Below, one piece after another: positions 1 to 8,773 of a stretch of 64,000 bases of DNA; position 1 is the first letter of the stretch; every line of letters begins with the position of its first letter. The translations under genes were made by a program, and so were the position numbers. A model generated the notes under the pieces. The model was not told the origin of the DNA and did no database searches. It worked only from the letters and a program-made list of their open reading frames with translations. Location: positions 15,383-79,382 of the forward strand of contig JBAXNN010000013.1 of NCBI GenBank assembly GCA_037133755.1, written 5' to 3'. The stretch is from F1-60-MAGs149 sp037133755 (lineage in GTDB: Bacteria > Actinomycetota > Thermoleophilia > Gaiellales > F1-60-MAGs149).

Positions 1-2
1 TC

Positions 3-2534
3 AGCTCTGGGGCCGGCAACGTTACAAACGAGTCCGGCGTGATCGTCGCGCGGCTCGGTACCGGCGCGTCGTCGTCGGTCGGCGGCACGCTTGCTCCGGG
101 ACAGTCGGCGACCGTCACGTACGCCGTGAACATCAACGGCGACGCCGGGCTCGGGGACACGATCGCGAACATCGCCACGCTCGACTTCGTCTCTGCCGAC
201 CTCGGTCTGCCGATCTCGACCGTTGCAGAGGCCGATACGACGGTCGTGTATCCAGATCCGGGGATCGTCAAGACGATTCGGAGTGTCTCTGCCAACACGT
301 ACACCTTCGATCTGACCGTCACCAACAACGGCACGCTGCCGACCATTGGCACCGTCACCGTTACCGACACGCGCGGGGGAGCCTTCACGGGTGGCTACAC
401 CATGACCGGAACTGGCTGGAGCTGCCCGGGTTCGGCTTCGCCCTGCACGCGGTCTGACGCCTTGGCGCCGGGCGCCTCCTATCCGCCGGTCACCGTGGTC
501 GTCAGCTATTCGCCGGGCGGCGCGGTGCTCAATGCCGGTGGCGTCTCCGGTGGTGGCCAACCGACCGATGCGAATAGCCCTGCACTTCTCAATGACACGT
601 CCAGTGTGGATGCCGGTGCTGCGCCGAGTGCTGTGCTCGTCGTCAACAAAGCTGCCCTGACCGGCACGATCAGCCTCGGCACACTGGCCGGGTTCAAGAT
701 CCAAGTGCGCAACAGCGGTCCTTCGACGGCGACGAATGCGACGCTTGCCGACACCCTGCCGGCGGGCCTCGCCTTCGCCTCGGTCACGACGTCGCAGGGC
801 ACGTGCACGACGACACCGAGCGGAAGTCAAACCGCCGTTAGCTGCGCCTTTGGATCGTTGTCGGCTAACTCCACGGCTACGGTCACCATCAGGGCCCGGC
901 CCGACGCCAGCCTGCTCGGCACGACGGTGACGAATACCGCCACCGCTACCTCCGCTGTGACTGCTTCTCCGGCCAGTGACAGCGCAACGCTGACGATCCG
1001 TCCGGGTGCCGACCTTGCCATCACCAAGACGGCATCGGCGGCGACGGTCGATCTGGCCGCCCCGATCAGCTACACCCTCACAGCGACCAACAACGGTCCT
1101 GCCTCGGCGACGAACGTGCAGATCGTGGATCGTCTGCCGGCTGCGATTGACACCGGCGCCACGATCACCAGCACGCCGTCAACAGGCGGCAGCTGCAGCC
1201 GCTCCGGCTCGACGATTACCTGCATCTGGACCGGCGCGACGGCGAATGCCGCGACGCGAAGCGTGACGATCGCCGGTACCACGCTCGCCTCGGTCCCGGC
1301 AGCGGACCGCACAGCGATCAATCGCGCCAACGTGTTCTCGAACACCGACGATCCTGATCCGAGCGACAACAACGCCACGGCGACCGTCACCATCCTCCCC
1401 GCGGCAGACCTCGAGGCAACGGCGAAGAGTGACGCCACCGTGGCGGCCGGCGCCAGCACGGATTTGACGTTCTCGGTCGTCAACAACGGTCCGTCGACGG
1501 CAACGAACAGCACGATGGCGATCAGCATTCCGAGCGGCCTAACGCCCTCCAAGGCGCCCGCCGGTTGCACGATCGCCGGCCAGTCGGTCTCCTGCGTTAT
1601 CGGCACGCTGGCCAATGGTGCAAGTGCCGAGCGTGTGATCACCGTGATTGCCGCCTCCAACCTGTCCGAGGCCGAGCGCACGGCGTCGGTGACCGTAGCC
1701 TCCGATACGCCCGATCCGATCACGACGAACAACACCGATAACGCCCCGCTGCTGGCCGCGCCGATCGCCGACCTCGTGATCACCAAGACTGCCAACGTCG
1801 CCAAAGTCGCACCCGGCGGCACGATCTATTACACGATCGGCGTCGCCAACGCCGGGCCGGCGAGCTCGACCGGCGCCGTCGTCGTCGATGATCTCCCCGA
1901 GGGCCTGACGGTGGCAAGCGCTACCTCGAGCGCCTTCGAGGGGTGCACGGTCGCAGGGCGGAAGGTCACGTGCAACGCCGGCGAGATCATTCCGGGCGCG
2001 AGTTTCGAGATCCAGATCGTCGCCACCGTCGGCAAGGATCGCGCCGGCTCGACCTTCGTCAACACCGCGACGCTGACGCCAGGGCCCCAGAAGGATCCGA
2101 ATCTCGCCAACAACGAGGCGAGCGCCACGGTCAAGGTGACCGTTCCGAAGGGTTCGGCCGCCAAGTTGAAGATCACCGGCAAGGCCAAGCCGTCGTCGAC
2201 AGGGGTCAACGCCAAGGTCGTGGTCTCCTTCACCGTCACCAACACGGCGAAGGTCGTGGCCAACGACGTCGAGCTCTGCATCACGATTCCGAAGTCGCTC
2301 ACGTACCTCAAGTCGGCGGGCAAGCGCGACAAGGCCAAGAATCGCGTGTGCTTCTCCCGTGATCAGTTGAAGGCCAAGAAGAGCGCGACGTTCACCTACA
2401 CCGCGCGTACGAAGGTGCCAGGGCCGGTGCGCCCGCGTGGCTCTGCCTGGGCTGGCAATGCAGCCTACGTCTCGACGCTGGCCAAGCTCGGTGTCAGCGC
2501 AACGGGTGGCGGCGCCGGTGGCGTCACGGGCTAA
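3..2534 (+). CDS. DUF11-repeat surface protein, 5' end outside the window
   Basis: The frame is open from base 3 and in-frame residues precede the first GTG at 39, so the true start lies upstream of the window. The visible part is about 840 residues and consists of roughly six tandem DUF11/CARDB-like beta-sandwich units. Each begins with a motif such as ADLAITKTA or ADLVITKTA, continues with a TNNGP-type turn and ends with a conserved NTAT strand. The last unit (from about residue 705) is lysine-rich and the protein ends in a glycine-rich tail. Such repeats are known from secreted or cell-surface stalk proteins, so an extracellular structural or adhesive role is inferred. No C-terminal sorting signal or membrane segment is seen. 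Sure about the family; function unknown. Confidence 0.85.
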   Translation, partial: SSGAGNVTNESGVIVARLGTGASSSVGGTLAPGQSATVTYAVNINGDAGLGDTIANIATLDFVSADLGLPISTVAEADTTVVYPDPGIVKTIRSVSANTYTFDLTVTNNGTLPTIGTVTVTDTRGGAFTGGYTMTGTGWSCPGSASPCTRSDALAPGASYPPVTVVVSYSPGGAVLNAGGVSGGGQPTDANSPALLNDTSSVDAGAAPSAVLVVNKAALTGTISLGTLAGFKIQVRNSGPSTATNATLADTLPAGLAFASVTTSQGTCTTTPSGSQTAVSCAFGSLSANSTATVTIRARPDASLLGTTVTNTATATSAVTASPASDSATLTIRPGADLAITKTASAATVDLAAPISYTLTATNNGPASATNVQIVDRLPAAIDTGATITSTPSTGGSCSRSGSTITCIWTGATANAATRSVTIAGTTLASVPAADRTAINRANVFSNTDDPDPSDNNATATVTILPAADLEATAKSDATVAAGASTDLTFSVVNNGPSTATNSTMAISIPSGLTPSKAPAGCTIAGQSVSCVIGTLANGASAERVITVIAASNLSEAERTASVTVASDTPDPITTNNTDNAPLLAAPIADLVITKTANVAKVAPGGTIYYTIGVANAGPASSTGAVVVDDLPEGLTVASATSSAFEGCTVAGRKVTCNAGEIIPGASFEIQIVATVGKDRAGSTFVNTATLTPGPQKDPNLANNEASATVKVTVPKGSAAKLKITGKAKPSSTGVNAKVVVSFTVTNTAKVVANDVELCITIPKSLTYLKSAGKRDKAKNRVCFSRDQLKAKKSATFTYTARTKVPGPVRPRGSAWAGNAAYVSTLAKLGVSATGGGAGGVTG

Positions 2535-2591
2535 CAGGCAGCCACAGACCCGTCCAACGGGTACGGTTTCACGGTAACGAGGGAGGATCCG

Positions 2592-4202
2592 ATGGCGACA
2601 TGCGGCGAGGCGGCGATCCGCCTGCTCGAGCAGTACGAGGTGGACACGGCGTTCGGGATCCCCGGCGTGCACACGCTGGAGTACTACCGCGGCCTCGCGG
2701 ACTCGCCCATCAACCACGTCACCCCGCGGCACGAGCAGGGCGCCGGCTACATGGCGATCGGCTACACGCGCGCCACGGGCAAGCCCGGCGTCTGCATCCT
2801 GATCACCGGCGCTGGCCTGACCAACGTCGCAACCGCCGTCGCCACCGCGCACCACGACTCGCTGCCGATGCTGATCCTGTCGAGCGGCACGGCAACCGAG
2901 GACGCCGAGCAGGGCCACGGTCCGCTGCACGATCTGCCCGACCAGCCCGCCTTCATGTCGACGATCTGCGAGGTGTCGATCGACGTTCGCGATCCCGCCG
3001 AACTGCCCGAGGCCTTCGCGCAGGCGTGGGAGATCTTCACGTCGCAGCGCCCGCGCCCCGTGCACATCAGCGTGCCGATCGACGTCCTCTCCCAGCCGGC
3101 CGCGGGCGACCAGCGCCTGCCCGAGCGCGCGGTCTCGCCGCAGCCCGAGCACTCGCTGGTCGAGCAGGCAGCCTCGCTGCTCGCCAACGCTCAGCGCCCG
3201 ATGATCCTGCTCGGCGGTGGCGCGTGCCACGCACAGGCCGAGGCGATCGCTCTGGCCGAGCGCGTTGGCGCACCCGTGACGATGACGATCGCCGGTAAGG
3301 GCATCGTGCCCGACGCGCACCCGCTGTCGGTCGGCACCACCACGACGATCTCGCCGATCTTCGAAGAGCTCGAGCAGGCCGACGTCGTGCTCGCCGTAGG
3401 CACCGAGTTCTCCGAGACGGACTACTTCTACACGCCCACGCTGGCCCCGCCGGCCTTCCAGGGCTCGCTGATCCGCATCGATATCGACGCCGAGCAGCTC
3501 GCCAAGCGTCGCCCGGCGACCCTCGGCATTCATGGCGAGGCGGCGAAGACCATGGCCGCCATCGAGGCGCTGCTGGGTGAGCGCGGGGTGCAGGGCAACG
3601 GCGACGCGCGTGCCGCGGCACTGCGCGAGGGCAATCACTGGTGGCCCGGCTGTGAGGAGTTCCAGCCGTTCCTCGCCGCGCTCGAGGCCGCCTTGCCCGA
3701 GAACGGCATCATCGCCGTCGACTCGACGCAGCCCGTCTACGCCGCCGCGCACATGTGGCGTGGCGTGCGGCCGAATGCCTACCTGCCGTATGGCGGTTTC
3801 GGCACGCTCGGCCCGGCTCTGCCGATGGCGATCGGGGCGAAGGTCGGCGCGCCCGAGCGCCCGGTTCTGTCGCTGTCGGGCGACGGCGGCTTCCTCTTCA
3901 CGATCCAGGAGCTCGCCACGGCAGTCGATCTCGGCTTGCCGATCGCGGTCGTGATCTGGCAGAACCACGGCTACGGCGAGATCAAGGACTCGATGCTGCG
4001 CGCCGACGTGCCACCGGTTGCTGTCGATACCTCGGCGCGCGACTTCCTCAAGATTGCCGAGGGCTTCGGATGCCGTGCGGTGCGTGCTGAGTCGCTCGAC
4101 GCGCTACCGGGCATCATCGGCGAGGCGTTTGCGGCCGATGGTCCGACGGTGATCGAGGTCGTCGCGGAGCGCGTTGCACCGTCGGCTCTGCCTGTGCGCT
4201 GA
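2592..4202 (+). CDS. ThDP-dependent 2-oxoacid decarboxylase, AruI-like
   Basis: A 536-residue enzyme of the acetolactate synthase/pyruvate decarboxylase superfamily. The N-terminal pyrimidine-binding domain has the cofactor-activating glutamate at residue 48 in RHEQGAG. A central domain follows, and the C-terminal pyrophosphate-binding domain carries GDGG near residue 430 followed by QNHGYGEI. The opening motifs FGIPGVHTLEYYRGL and LHDLPDQPAF closely resemble 5-guanidino-2-oxopentanoate decarboxylase (AruI) of the arginine transaminase route, from memory of that family. The start is supported by AGGGAGGA about 5 bases upstream. No aruH-like transaminase is adjacent, so the substrate is uncertain; another 2-oxoacid is possible. 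Confidence 0.8.
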   Translation: MATCGEAAIRLLEQYEVDTAFGIPGVHTLEYYRGLADSPINHVTPRHEQGAGYMAIGYTRATGKPGVCILITGAGLTNVATAVATAHHDSLPMLILSSGTATEDAEQGHGPLHDLPDQPAFMSTICEVSIDVRDPAELPEAFAQAWEIFTSQRPRPVHISVPIDVLSQPAAGDQRLPERAVSPQPEHSLVEQAASLLANAQRPMILLGGGACHAQAEAIALAERVGAPVTMTIAGKGIVPDAHPLSVGTTTTISPIFEELEQADVVLAVGTEFSETDYFYTPTLAPPAFQGSLIRIDIDAEQLAKRRPATLGIHGEAAKTMAAIEALLGERGVQGNGDARAAALREGNHWWPGCEEFQPFLAALEAALPENGIIAVDSTQPVYAAAHMWRGVRPNAYLPYGGFGTLGPALPMAIGAKVGAPERPVLSLSGDGGFLFTIQELATAVDLGLPIAVVIWQNHGYGEIKDSMLRADVPPVAVDTSARDFLKIAEGFGCRAVRAESLDALPGIIGEAFAADGPTVIEVVAERVAPSALPVR

Positions 4203-4214
4203 TAGGTTGGGCGC

Positions 4215-4979
4215 GTGGTTGCACGTGCACTGATCGCATCGTTGGTTCTTGTCCTACTGGGTGTGGGGTCGGCGAGCGCTGCGCCCGTGGCGCCGTGGTC
4301 GCTCACCGCATCGCATCCGCACGACGCGACGGCATTCACCGAGGGGCTCGTGGCTCACGGCACCGTGCTGCTCGAGAGCACGGGGCTCGAGGGACAGTCA
4401 TCGGTGCGTCGCGTCGATCCGACAACCGGCTCAGTGGTGCTCCAGCAGAATCTCGCGCCATCGCTGTTCGGTGAGGGGCTGACCGTCCTCAAGGGCTCTG
4501 CGGTCCAGCTGACCTGGACCGACCAGCGGATCTTCGGTTACGACCCAAGCACGCTGGCCCGCACGTCTGCGCGCCGCTACACGTTCGATGGCTGGGGGCT
4601 GACGACCAATGGGCGCCAGCTGATCGCCAGCGACGGTACGAGCACCGTGCGGTGGCTCGACCCGACGACGCTGAAGGTCGTGCGGCGCATCACCGTCCAC
4701 GACGGACAGCGCGACATCGATCAGCTCAACGAGCTCGAGCTGATCGACGGCGTGCTGTGGGCGAACGTCTGGCATAGCGATCGCATCGCGCTGATCGACC
4801 CGGCCGATGGGCACGTGCGTGCGTGGCTCGACATGACGCGGCTGCGCGCGCAGTTGAGCGCACCCGGCGAGGTCCTCAACGGGATCGCGCGCTATCCGGG
4901 CGCGAGCACCATCGCGGTGACGGGTAAGTATTGGCCGCAGCTGTTCGAGATCCGGCTCAGCGGCCGGCTTCCCGCCTAG
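4215..4979 (+). CDS. Secreted glutaminyl-peptide cyclotransferase (plant/bacterial beta-propeller type)
   Basis: A 254-residue protein starting with GTG. It opens with a signal peptide (hydrophobic stretch ALIASLVLVLLGVGSASA, likely cleaved before APVAP). The mature part matches the glutamine cyclotransferase family (PF05096): HDATAFTEGL near the N-terminus, then FGEGLTVL, a five-bladed propeller, and INELELIDGVLWANVW-like strands, here LNELELIDGVLWANVW. The family forms N-terminal pyroglutamate on proteins or peptides outside the cytoplasm. It follows the ThDP enzyme by 12 bases, so the two may be co-transcribed, but no functional link is evident. Its stop overlaps the end of the convergent DUF3830 gene. 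Confidence 0.85.
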   Translation: MVARALIASLVLVLLGVGSASAAPVAPWSLTASHPHDATAFTEGLVAHGTVLLESTGLEGQSSVRRVDPTTGSVVLQQNLAPSLFGEGLTVLKGSAVQLTWTDQRIFGYDPSTLARTSARRYTFDGWGLTTNGRQLIASDGTSTVRWLDPTTLKVVRRITVHDGQRDIDQLNELELIDGVLWANVWHSDRIALIDPADGHVRAWLDMTRLRAQLSAPGEVLNGIARYPGASTIAVTGKYWPQLFEIRLSGRLPA

Positions 4980-5395
4980 ACCAGCTCGAAGCGGATCGGC
5001 AGTGCGCCGACCTGCAGCGTGCTGGCACCGAGGGCGTGGAGCTTCTCCTTGCCCTCGACGATCGTCAGGAAGTGGTTGCCAGCGAGCGGGCCCGCCTTGG
5101 AGGCGAAGCTGCACGGCCCGTACGGGAAGAGCAGCTCGCACTCGGAGATGCCGCCGGGGTACCAGAGGATCTCGCCGGGCGCAGGGTGCGCGGTCGCGTC
5201 TTCGAAGGGGACACCGAGATCGAAGTCGCCGAGCGGAATCCAGCACGACTCCCCGCTCCAGCGCACGTGGATCATCTTGTTCTCGTAGGGCAGGAGAGAC
5301 AGAAATGCCTCGCACGTCTTCGGCGCCTTCTCGGGCTCCATGCGCGCCAGGAACTCGACGTCGCCGCTCGTGATCTTGATCATCTGCTCAGCCAT
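4976..5395 (-). CDS. DUF3830 family protein (cyclophilin-like fold)
   Basis: A 139-residue protein of the DUF3830 family, recognised by GDFDLGVPFEDATAHPAPGE, YPGGISECELLFPYG and GNHFLTI. Members have a cyclophilin-like barrel and often lie near amidohydrolases or creatininases, but no reaction is established. The start is placed at the ATG preceded by GGGAGGGG with a 5-6 base gap; an ATG five codons upstream has no such site. The 3' end overlaps the cyclotransferase gene by four bases in a convergent arrangement. Cytoplasmic; no signal or membrane segment. Confidence 0.8.
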   Translation of the reverse strand: MAEQMIKITSGDVEFLARMEPEKAPKTCEAFLSLLPYENKMIHVRWSGESCWIPLGDFDLGVPFEDATAHPAPGEILWYPGGISECELLFPYGPCSFASKAGPLAGNHFLTIVEGKEKLHALGASTLQVGALPIRFELV

Positions 5396-5438
5396 TGCTT
5401 CCCCTCCCATGGGACACGTGGATCATGCCCGATGCGGG

Positions 5439-5834
5439 CTACGACGAGACGCGCTCGAGGCCGGCGATGCGATCGAAGTCGCGGTCGAAGGAGGCGACGC
5501 GGGGGGCATTTGACGACCGGGCGGTGACGGCGAGCCAGGCGTCCTCGAGGTCGATCGAGCGCTCAATGTGAAGTCGGACTGCTTGGGCCATCGCGTCGAC
5601 TTCACCGACGATTGCCGGTAGGGCGAGTATGCGGAGAAGCGTCTCTGCGATGCGGGGTCGCGAGAAGCCGTAGTTCGAACGCAGGACGTGCCCGACTTCG
5701 AGGAGGATGGTGGGGAGCAGTCGCAGTTCGTCTGCCTCGTTGACGATGCGTGTCGCGGCGGGAGTGTGCTCCGGGAGGTCGTTGAGGCAGTAGCGGAGCA
5801 GAACGTTGGTATCGACGTAGGCGACGAGGCTCAT
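5439..5834 (-). CDS. PIN-domain toxin, VapC family
   Basis: A 131-residue PIN-domain protein. It has the first acidic residue in AYVDTNVLLRY (Asp8), a glutamate in LLEVGHVL, and later acidic residues in SIDLEDAWLAV and SFDRDFDRI, the expected metal-binding set of a VapC ribonuclease. The start overlaps the stop of the upstream AbrB-type gene by four bases (ATGA), the usual translational coupling of a vapBC operon. VapC toxins cleave RNA, often tRNA or rRNA; the target here cannot be read from sequence. Confidence 0.88.
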   Translation of the reverse strand: MSLVAYVDTNVLLRYCLNDLPEHTPAATRIVNEADELRLLPTILLEVGHVLRSNYGFSRPRIAETLLRILALPAIVGEVDAMAQAVRLHIERSIDLEDAWLAVTARSSNAPRVASFDRDFDRIAGLERVSS

Positions 5835-6100
5835 GCGCCGTCTCCACGCGGCATTCGGCGCGAGAGTTTGACGATCTCCTCAACCGTCATGCCCTTGAGA
5901 TGCTCTGGCGTCGTGAGCGATCCACGCAGTTCTTCTGGGCGCCCGATCCGCTCGACGCGCAGCTCATCGCCGCGGATCCAGAACTCGACGGCGTCGCCGT
6001 CGCGAATGTCGAGCGCCTCGCGGATGTCCTTGGGGATCGTGACCTGGCCCTTGCTGGTGACGCGGGCGATGCGGGAAATGATGCGCTGCGGCTCGTCCAT
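5831..6100 (-). CDS. AbrB/SpoVT-type antitoxin, VapB-like
   Basis: An 89-residue protein with a swapped-hairpin AbrB DNA-binding domain: RVTSKGQVTIPKDIREAL followed by GDAVEFWIRGDELRVER. The C-terminal third (about residues 55-89), including MTVEEIVKLSRRMPRG, is probably the toxin-neutralising tail. I chose the ATG at 6100 because GTAAGGAAT lies just upstream; a second ATG at 6118 has no ribosome site. The gene is the first of the vapBC pair and probably represses its own promoter. It is divergent from the gene at 6132 with only 31 bases between start codons. Confidence 0.85.
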   Translation of the reverse strand: MDEPQRIISRIARVTSKGQVTIPKDIREALDIRDGDAVEFWIRGDELRVERIGRPEELRGSLTTPEHLKGMTVEEIVKLSRRMPRGDGA

Positions 6101-6130
6101 ATTCCTTACTTTAGACATTTCGTAAGGAAT
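6101..6130. promoter_or_regulatory. Inverted repeat carrying the ribosome sites of two divergent genes
   Basis: A perfect 9-base inverted repeat (ATTCCTTAC at 6101-6109 and GTAAGGAAT at 6122-6130) with a 12-base spacer fills the gap between the VapB-like start and the divergent carboxymuconolactone-decarboxylase-family start. Read outward, each arm contains TAAGGA directly before a start codon. It therefore serves as Shine-Dalgarno for both genes and may also be the antitoxin operator. It is AT-richer than its surroundings. Confidence 0.6.
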
Positions 6131-6131
6131 C

Positions 6132-6749
6132 GTGTGCGCGGTGATCGCCATGCGCGCAGTGTCTGCGACCATGCCCGCACCGATGACGCGCAGTCCAAAC
6201 CCCGCCGATGACGCACTCTCGCCGCAGACGCGCGAGATGCTCGCTGCGCTGCCACAGAACAACGTCTTTCGCGCGCTTGCGCACGCCGATGCTGCGTTCC
6301 CTCCGCTGATGGATCTGACGGCGAGTCTGTGGAACGACGCCGTGCTCGACCAGCGTCAACGCGAGCTCGCGATCCTGCGCACTGCGCGCCTCGTCGACTC
6401 GGCCTACGAGTGGATGCACCACATCGAAGTTGCGAGGATGGTCGGCGTCACCGAGGAGGAGCTCAACGCCATTGACGTTGGCCGCCTCGAGCTCGCACCG
6501 TTTGCCGAGGCCGATCGTCTACTGCTCGAAGCCGTGCCGCACATCCTGGACCACCGGCGCTCCGAGGACCACGTCTTCGATGCGCTGCGCCAGCACTTCA
6601 GCCTGCGAGAGCTCGTCGAGCTGCACCTTGTCGTCGGCCTCTACGCGACGATCGCAGGCGTCGTCACCGACTTCGACGTCGAGCTCGAGCCGCGATCGGG
6701 CGCGTTCGAGTTGCAGCACGACGAGCGCGGCCCGCGCCTCGGCGGCTAG
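6132..6749 (+). CDS. Carboxymuconolactone decarboxylase / AhpD-like family protein
   Basis: Up to 205 residues. The central all-helical CMD domain is recognised by RQRELAILRTARLVDSAYEWMHH, which resembles the family's conserved helix but has no CxxC, so it is of the CMD type and not a thiol peroxidase. LRELVELHLVVGLY is the typical second half. The GTG start at 6132 has TAAGGAAT one base upstream; internal ATGs at 6150, 6171 and 6183 lack a site but cannot be excluded. Cytoplasmic enzyme of unknown substrate. The 3' end overlaps the end of rpiA. Confidence 0.8.
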   Translation: MCAVIAMRAVSATMPAPMTRSPNPADDALSPQTREMLAALPQNNVFRALAHADAAFPPLMDLTASLWNDAVLDQRQRELAILRTARLVDSAYEWMHHIEVARMVGVTEEELNAIDVGRLELAPFAEADRLLLEAVPHILDHRRSEDHVFDALRQHFSLRELVELHLVVGLYATIAGVVTDFDVELEPRSGAFELQHDERGPRLGG

Positions 6750-7390
6750 AGGGCGCGCGTGAGGCGCTCGACCGCGTCACCGCGGCCGATCAGGATCTCG
6801 CTCGTCATCGACGGCGGAAACAGCCCGTGCTCGACCACGCCCGGCACGCTGCCGAGCCAAGCGGCCAGATTCTCCGGGTCGCTGGCATCGCCCTGATAGT
6901 CGGCGATCACGTTGCCGTCGGGGCTGTCCGGCACGCCGCGCAGCGTCACGTCGTCGAGCAGTCGCAACGTGTTGGCGAGGCCGTACTTGAGCAGCTCGAG
7001 CGGGATCGGCGCGTACAGGCCATCAACGGTCTTCGACGAGTCGGCGATCACCACAAAGCGGTCGGCCATCGAGGCGACGATCTTCTCCCGCGTGTGTGCC
7101 GCACCGCCACCCTTGACGATCCACCAGTCGGGCGCGATCTGGTCGGCACCGTCGATCGCGAGGTCGAGGTGGTCGACCTCCGCGGCATTCGCGACCTTCA
7201 TGCCGAGGGCGCGCGCTGCGTCTTCGGTGCGCACGGACGTCGCGACGCAGGTGATGTCGAGCGCGCGCGCGGCGATCGCTGGGAGGAGGAACGCCACGGT
7301 CGAGCCCGTGCCGAGACCCACGTGCATCCCGTCCTCGACGAGCAGCGCCGCGGCTTCGGCGGCGACGCGCTTCTCGGTGTCCTGATCCAT
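6746..7390 (-). CDS. rpiA: Ribose-5-phosphate isomerase A
   Basis: A protein of about 214 residues that interconverts ribose 5-phosphate and ribulose 5-phosphate in the non-oxidative pentose-phosphate pathway. The family signatures are all present: GLGTGSTVAF (phosphate loop), AIDGADQI with the catalytic aspartate, and KGGGAAHTREKIVA with the catalytic lysine. Length is normal. The ATG at 7390 is preferred over a GTG three codons upstream (7399); neither has a clear ribosome site. It lies close to pgl, gnd and pgi on the same strand, separated from them by a MazEF-like pair on the other strand. Confidence 0.92.
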   Translation of the reverse strand: MDQDTEKRVAAEAAALLVEDGMHVGLGTGSTVAFLLPAIAARALDITCVATSVRTEDAARALGMKVANAAEVDHLDLAIDGADQIAPDWWIVKGGGAAHTREKIVASMADRFVVIADSSKTVDGLYAPIPLELLKYGLANTLRLLDDVTLRGVPDSPDGNVIADYQGDASDPENLAAWLGSVPGVVEHGLFPPSMTSEILIGRGDAVERLTRAL

Positions 7391-7533
7391 ACGCGACACG
7401 GTAGCGATCCGATGCGCGCAGCGGTAGGATCAGGTCGAGGGACCCGAGTGGGAATCAGCGGGAACTCAGTGCCTGAGTGCCCGGAAGCCGCGCAGTTCCG
7501 CGCGCCTTCACAACGTCATCCCTCCATACGATC

Positions 7534-7788
7534 ATGGCCATGAATCGCTCGATTCACGTCCGTCTCGATGACGCATCGGAAGGAGCTGTCGCCGAGCTCC
7601 GCTCGCGGGGCATCAACGTCTCGCAGGTGATTCGCGATGCACTGCGCGCCCGTGCGCAGAGGGACCGCGATCGCGAACTGCTGCGGGAGGAATGTCGCCG
7701 ACTCGCCGACGACCCTGCCGACCGCGCGGAGATCCTTGCCATTCGAGAGGAGATGCGCGACCTCATGCCGGTGCGGGGCGAGGAATGA
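7534..7788 (+). CDS. Ribbon-helix-helix antitoxin of a MazEF-like pair
   Basis: An 84-residue protein. It begins with a beta strand (RSIHVRLDD) and two short helices with GINVSQVIRDALRAR, the pattern of ribbon-helix-helix DNA-binding antitoxins. A charged, probably disordered C-terminal half rich in Arg, Glu and Asp follows, likely wrapping the toxin. The start is at 7534 or 7540 (both ATG) with no convincing ribosome site. The last bases overlap the start of the MazF-type gene, so the two are translated together. Such proteins neutralise the toxin and repress the operon. Confidence 0.75.
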   Translation: MAMNRSIHVRLDDASEGAVAELRSRGINVSQVIRDALRARAQRDRDRELLREECRRLADDPADRAEILAIREEMRDLMPVRGEE

Positions 7789-8111
7789 TGCTGCGTGGTG
7801 ACTGCTACGCGATCCGAGCGCCCCGCGGAGCGCTCGGGCATGAGCAAGCCGGCGCGCGGCCGGGTGTCGTCATCCAGGCCGACGCTTTCGACTTTCTCAG
7901 CACGGTGCTGATCGCGCCGACATCGACACGGGTGCGAGCCGCCTCATTTCGACCGGTGATCGAGATCGACGGCGTTCGCACAGCCGTTCTCGTCGAGCAG
8001 GCGCACGCGGCGACCACACACCGGCTCGGTGAGCGGCTGGGACGGCTGAGTGGCGAGGAGCTCGCAGCGGTCGATGCTGCGCTGCGCGATGTGCTCGACC
8101 TATTCGATTAG
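7788..8111 (+). CDS. MazF/PemK-type endoribonuclease toxin
   Basis: A 107-residue protein with the MazF fold landmarks: RGDCYAI at the N-terminus, EQAGARPGVVIQADAF, STVLIAPTST, then a VLVEQAH strand and RLGERLGRLSGEEL helix. Known relatives are sequence-specific mRNA or tRNA interferases. Two overlapping ATGs are possible (7785 and 7788); the second sits three bases behind GAGGA. It ends converging on pgl with a four-base overlap. The pair splits the otherwise minus-strand sugar-phosphate genes, which suggests later insertion. Confidence 0.85.
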   Translation: MLRGDCYAIRAPRGALGHEQAGARPGVVIQADAFDFLSTVLIAPTSTRVRAASFRPVIEIDGVRTAVLVEQAHAATTHRLGERLGRLSGEELAAVDAALRDVLDLFD

Positions 8112-8773
8112 CCAGCCGCAGCCGCGTCGGCCAGGATCACCGAGGCAGGCGCGGTCACGCGACCGGCGGGGATCGACGGGTCGCCGGCCAGCAACTGCTG
8201 CAGCGGCTCGCGCTTGTCATCGCCCGTCAGCAGCCACAGCAGGCTGCGGCACTTGGCGAGCTCCGGGTACGTCATCGACATGCGATGCGTGCCCTGGTAC
8301 TCGCCGCCCGTTACCGCCACCAGCTGATCAGTGACCTCGAGGATCGGGTCGCCGGGTACCAGCGATGCCGTGTGGCCATCGGGGCCCAGACCGAGGTGGA
8401 TCAGGTCGATCGTGGTCGGCAGCTCGCCGGCGTAGTCGCGAGCACCGCGCTGGGGATCATCGTCGTTGACCGGCATGGGATGGATCTGCACCGGCAACTG
8501 CGGACCAAGCGACTCGCGCAGGTGCGTGAGGTTGCGCAGCGGGTCGCCCTCCGGGGCAATCCGCTCATCTACTTGGTAGAGCTCGACCGACTCCCACGGC
8601 ATGTCGAGCTCGGCCAAGTCTGCGAACATCGCCCACGGCGAACGGCCGCCGCTGACGGCCATCGAGAACACACCGCGCTCGGCTACGGCGTCGCGCGCGG
8701 CCTTCGCCACGTGTTCCGCCGCCGCCTTCGAGACCGCCGCTGCATCGGGCAGGACGATCAGCTCGTGCTGCAT
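8108..8773 (-). CDS. pgl: 6-phosphogluconolactonase
   Basis: A 221-residue DevB-type lactonase, hydrolysing 6-phosphogluconolactone in the oxidative pentose-phosphate pathway. Recognised by AVSGGRSPWAMF, YQVDERIAP, the catalytic-region motif GLGPDGHTASL, and RMSMTYPEL. Normal length for the family. The start codon overlaps the stop of gnd by one base (TGATG), so translation is coupled. No zwf (glucose-6-phosphate dehydrogenase) is visible in the window. Confidence 0.92.
   Translation of the reverse strand: MQHELIVLPDAAAVSKAAAEHVAKAARDAVAERGVFSMAVSGGRSPWAMFADLAELDMPWESVELYQVDERIAPEGDPLRNLTHLRESLGPQLPVQIHPMPVNDDDPQRGARDYAGELPTTIDLIHLGLGPDGHTASLVPGDPILEVTDQLVAVTGGEYQGTHRMSMTYPELAKCRSLLWLLTGDDKREPLQQLLAGDPSIPAGRVTAPASVILADAAAAG

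Noticed and set aside
1539..3968. An 809-codon minus-strand frame under the DUF11 and ThDP genes.
   Set aside because: Low-complexity Arg/Gly/Asp translation, overlapped by two genes with clear domains.
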